A DNA stretch of 7,973 nucleotides from Chloroflexota bacterium. Lineage in GTDB: Bacteria; Chloroflexota; Dehalococcoidia; SZUA-161; SpSt-899. This document shows positions 6,379 to 7,973 of this stretch, piece after piece. Each line of letters opens with the position of its first letter. The stretch's first letter is position 1. The stretch is taken from assembly GCA_018657655.1 (NCBI GenBank), contig JABHWQ010000360.1, positions 1 through 7,973 on the forward strand, read 5' to 3'. The position numbers were made by a program, and so were the translations under genes. The notes below the pieces were generated by a model that ran no database searches, had not been told where the DNA came from, and saw only the letters and a program-made list of their open reading frames with translations.

Positions 6379-7139
6379 GAAAGCACCTCCAGCTCGATTA
6401 CTGCTTTCCCTTTTTGATACTCGTCCCGAGCCACCACCACAGGTTTGTTGAACGCTTCGCACACTGCGGTAGCAGCTATAGAGGCCAGAGGGCTGCCTAA
6501 TGACCTGAAGAACCATACGTTCTCGTATCCAAGTTTTGGTTTGGCAACCTCAACTTTCACTTTATTCTCATTTGCGATAACTGAAACCGATCCGGCTATG
6601 TCCAGCATGCCAACTAAAATCGTGGACAACGCTGATTCAATTTCGGTGGATGTGGGCCCTGGCTTTACCTCTAGCCCATCAAGGCAGATTGAACCTGGGG
6701 TAGCTACGGCAATGCCCACATCCTGCGGATCCTTGCCATGCCTAACTATTAGTCTGCCCGGAATTCTGTCTTCAAATTTGATGGAGGAATAATCTTGACG
6801 TATGGGAACAAGAGCCTGAGAACGACCATCTCTCAGCGAACTGGGAAGATATATTGCCTTTCCACTAAGGCCAAGCTCTTCCAGCAATGCGGCGATATTC
6901 TCCATACCTGCCTCAAGCATCATTTGGCTGGCCTCCGGGGAAATTGCAGGCCTGGTGTTAGCGAGCGCAACACAGACAAGCCCAAGCATGATAGAAGATA
7001 TTGCGATCGCCGTAAAAGGAACTGACTCCACGATGAAGTAGAAAATCGGCGCAAGACATGCTCCAGAGATAGTCAACCCAAGTCCCAGCCCAACATAAGG
7101 GTCTTTAACAGAGTATCGATCGAGCATTCCATTTAGCAT
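6375..7139 (-). CDS. Uncharacterised protein with two N-terminal membrane helices and a cytoplasmic domain
   Basis: I do not recognise this 254-aa protein. Two membrane helices lie at about 14-37 and 41-60, joined by a very short turn, so both ends are probably cytoplasmic. A helical linker (70-92, MMLEAGMENIAALLEELGLSG) leads to an alpha/beta domain. This has AIYLPSSLRDGRSQALVPIR (95-114), an IAVATPGSICLDGLE segment (143-157), a helix (166-183), strands VSVIANENKVKVEV (185-198) and a terminal LGSPLASIAATAVCEAF (214-230) followed by KPVVVA. The last stretch looks like a conserved small-residue helix typical of regulatory or ligand-sensing domains. It is the first gene of the coupled operon and ends in the CTGA junction with the small membrane protein. 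The ATG at 7139 has no close Shine-Dalgarno; an ATG four codons later is possible. A membrane-attached regulatory or scaffold role is only a guess. Confidence 0.75.
   Translation of the reverse strand: MLNGMLDRYSVKDPYVGLGLGLTISGACLAPIFYFIVESVPFTAIAISSIMLGLVCVALANTRPAISPEASQMMLEAGMENIAALLEELGLSGKAIYLPSSLRDGRSQALVPIRQDYSSIKFEDRIPGRLIVRHGKDPQDVGIAVATPGSICLDGLEVKPGPTSTEIESALSTILVGMLDIAGSVSVIANENKVKVEVAKPKLGYENVWFFRSLGSPLASIAATAVCEAFNKPVVVARDEYQKGKAVIELEVLS
6386..6390 (-). promoter_or_regulatory. Ribosome binding site supporting a CTG start
   Basis: On the minus strand GGAGG is followed by a seven-base spacer and then CTG at 6378-6376. It lies within the last codons of the 254-aa gene, as expected for a translationally coupled pair. 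The alternative starts (ATG 6516, TTG 6354) lack a comparable site. Confidence 0.6.
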
Positions 7140-7263
7140 AACAGGGAACCAATCCTCTCGTATTGATATTAGCCTTGTAATGTCGCTCTGAGTATAGATG
7201 ATAGCAACCGTTGATCAGGAGATATCTATGACTTGAAGGTGAAATCAATCTCAACTCCCCCCA
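7140..7263 (-). promoter_or_regulatory. Intergenic gap with a candidate promoter for the MoxR-containing operon
   Basis: This 124-bp gap between the DUF1616 stop and the 254-aa gene is the only non-coding space upstream of the coupled genes. On the minus strand TATACT (at 7196-7191) matches the -10 consensus except at one base and would give a leader of about 45 bases. No good -35 hexamer is seen at the proper distance. No terminator hairpin with a T-run follows the DUF1616 stop, so read-through from that gene is also possible. Confidence 0.3.
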
Positions 7264-7973
7264 TTAATCAGCCAAGGGTATCTCTTCCACATCGATCCAC
7301 AAGTGTACTGTGCTATAGGGTTCCGAGTTATCCTCTTTGTAGAGCAGGAACTCTACTTTTTGACCCGTTCCTGATCTAATAGGAGCAAAAACCACCGGTT
7401 GTTCCCACTTCTCTTTGTGCTCCAGACTAATCGAGGCTATTCTATCTATCTCTTCTTCGTCTATAGTTACTTCCGCCCGATAGATCATAGGATCGTGTTC
7501 TCTGTTAACTATTCCCAGAATAACCGTACCTTTTTGTCCCACCATCAGCTGTGAAGGATAGTCCGCCGCTTTCCCATTTTCTCCAAGTATATAGAATTCT
7601 GTAAAGTTCTCGCCCTCTGGCGACGTCTTGACCATGTAGACCGTGGCCCCGATAGCTACTATAATCGCCGCTAACAATACAGAGGTAATCAATTTATCCC
7701 ATGGGCCTCCACTACGCCAGCCAAAAGTCAGTTGAGAAACCTGACCTTTGAAATCCACTTCAAATCTCTCCCCTAAAGGCAACTTCCATCTTCGCCATAC
7801 AGCAATCATCGCCAGGGAAACGATCACAGAAAAGACCGACACATGAATAGGCACGGATTTTATACCCCAGGGAGTATAATTCAGCACCAATCCTATTAGA
7901 GGAATCAGGGCGATGCTCAAACCGAAACCAAGAGCCACTCGCTCTACACCATCTAGCACACTTTTCCTTGGGA
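7264..7973 (-). CDS. DUF1616 family membrane protein, C-terminal part (5' end beyond right edge)
   Basis: The frame is open to the right edge. A GTG at 7959 could serve as start, but the codons before it (PRKS) continue into VLDGVERVALGFGLSIA, which matches the middle of DUF1616 proteins, where LFPRK...ERvaLsfGLS follows two earlier helices. The gene is therefore probably cut by the edge. Numbering from the GTG, membrane helices lie at about 8-27, 36-54 and 88-109. The extracytoplasmic C-terminal domain starts with the family hallmark FTEFYILG (119-126), then AADYPSQLMVGQKGTVILGIVNRE (131-154), where a YPs..vGq.g.v.lGIvN pattern is typical. The fold is probably a beta sandwich. DUF1616 proteins occur in archaea and Chloroflexota, often near glycosyltransferases and surface proteins; their function is unknown. 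It lies 124 bp upstream of the operon, on the same strand. Confidence 0.85.
   Translation of the reverse strand, partial: PRKSVLDGVERVALGFGLSIALIPLIGLVLNYTPWGIKSVPIHVSVFSVIVSLAMIAVWRRWKLPLGERFEVDFKGQVSQLTFGWRSGGPWDKLITSVLLAAIIVAIGATVYMVKTSPEGENFTEFYILGENGKAADYPSQLMVGQKGTVILGIVNREHDPMIYRAEVTIDEEEIDRIASISLEHKEKWEQPVVFAPIRSGTGQKVEFLLYKEDNSEPYSTVHLWIDVEEIPLAD

Noticed and set aside
6379..6516. Upstream extension of the small membrane protein to ATG 6516
   Set aside because: The extension is entirely inside the 254-aa gene in another frame and rich in Ser, Arg, Gly and Cys, unlike the membrane protein that follows. The CTG at 6378 has the better ribosome binding site and overlap geometry.
7210..7255. 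GTTGA...TCAAC and TTGAT...ATCAA inverted matches in the gap upstream of the operon
   Set aside because: The arms are only five bases and are far apart; this is too weak to call an operator.

Overview
The window is a densely packed, minus-strand block of membrane and envelope genes. All seven recognisable genes read right to left, and I see no convincing plus-strand gene. The base composition is moderate. The combination of a DUF1616-type membrane protein, a MoxR ATPase, a DUF58 protein, DUF4350- and DUF4129-type partners and a GT-C-type membrane glycosyltransferase suggests an uncultured bacterium of the Chloroflexota (perhaps Dehalococcoidia-like), although similar modules also occur in archaea. 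Two short palindromic intergenic repeats with TTCGA...TCGAA ends fit that guess. There is no rRNA or other marker here, so the taxonomic assignment is an inference.

Layout in transcription order (right to left): (1) 7973-7264, C-terminal part of a DUF1616 family membrane protein, cut by the right edge; (2) a 124-bp gap with a possible promoter; (3) 7139-6375, a 254-aa protein with two membrane helices and no recognised family; (4) 6378-6121, an 85-aa three-helix membrane protein that probably starts at CTG; (5) 6121-4040, a 693-aa secreted/anchored protein with signal peptide, helical stalk, Ig-like repeats, one membrane helix and a DUF4129-like cytoplasmic tail; (6) 4053-3163, a DUF4350-like protein held by a membrane helix at each end; (7) 3166-2219, a MoxR-family AAA+ ATPase starting at TTG; (8) 2222-759, a divergent DUF58 protein with an enlarged membrane region; (9) a 164-bp gap with the two palindromic repeats; (10) 594-1, the N-terminal part of a GT-C-type glycosyltransferase cut by the left edge.

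Genes 3 to 8 touch or overlap at every junction (CTGA, TAATG, a 14-bp overlap, TTGA, ATGA), so they very probably form one translationally coupled operon. The core, MoxR + DUF58 + DUF4350 + DUF4129, resembles known MoxR modules in which the ATPase works with a DUF58 protein on an extracytoplasmic or membrane target. Such modules often include a transglutaminase-like protein, and none is seen here. Flanking DUF1616 and glycosyltransferase genes point to cell-surface or S-layer glycoprotein biogenesis as a possible setting, but the substrate cannot be read from the sequence.

The most notable features are a DUF58 protein lacking the family's signature motif, a perfect in-frame 51-bp tandem duplication in the DUF4129 protein, a likely CTG start codon, and an EF-hand-like loop in the DUF4350 protein.
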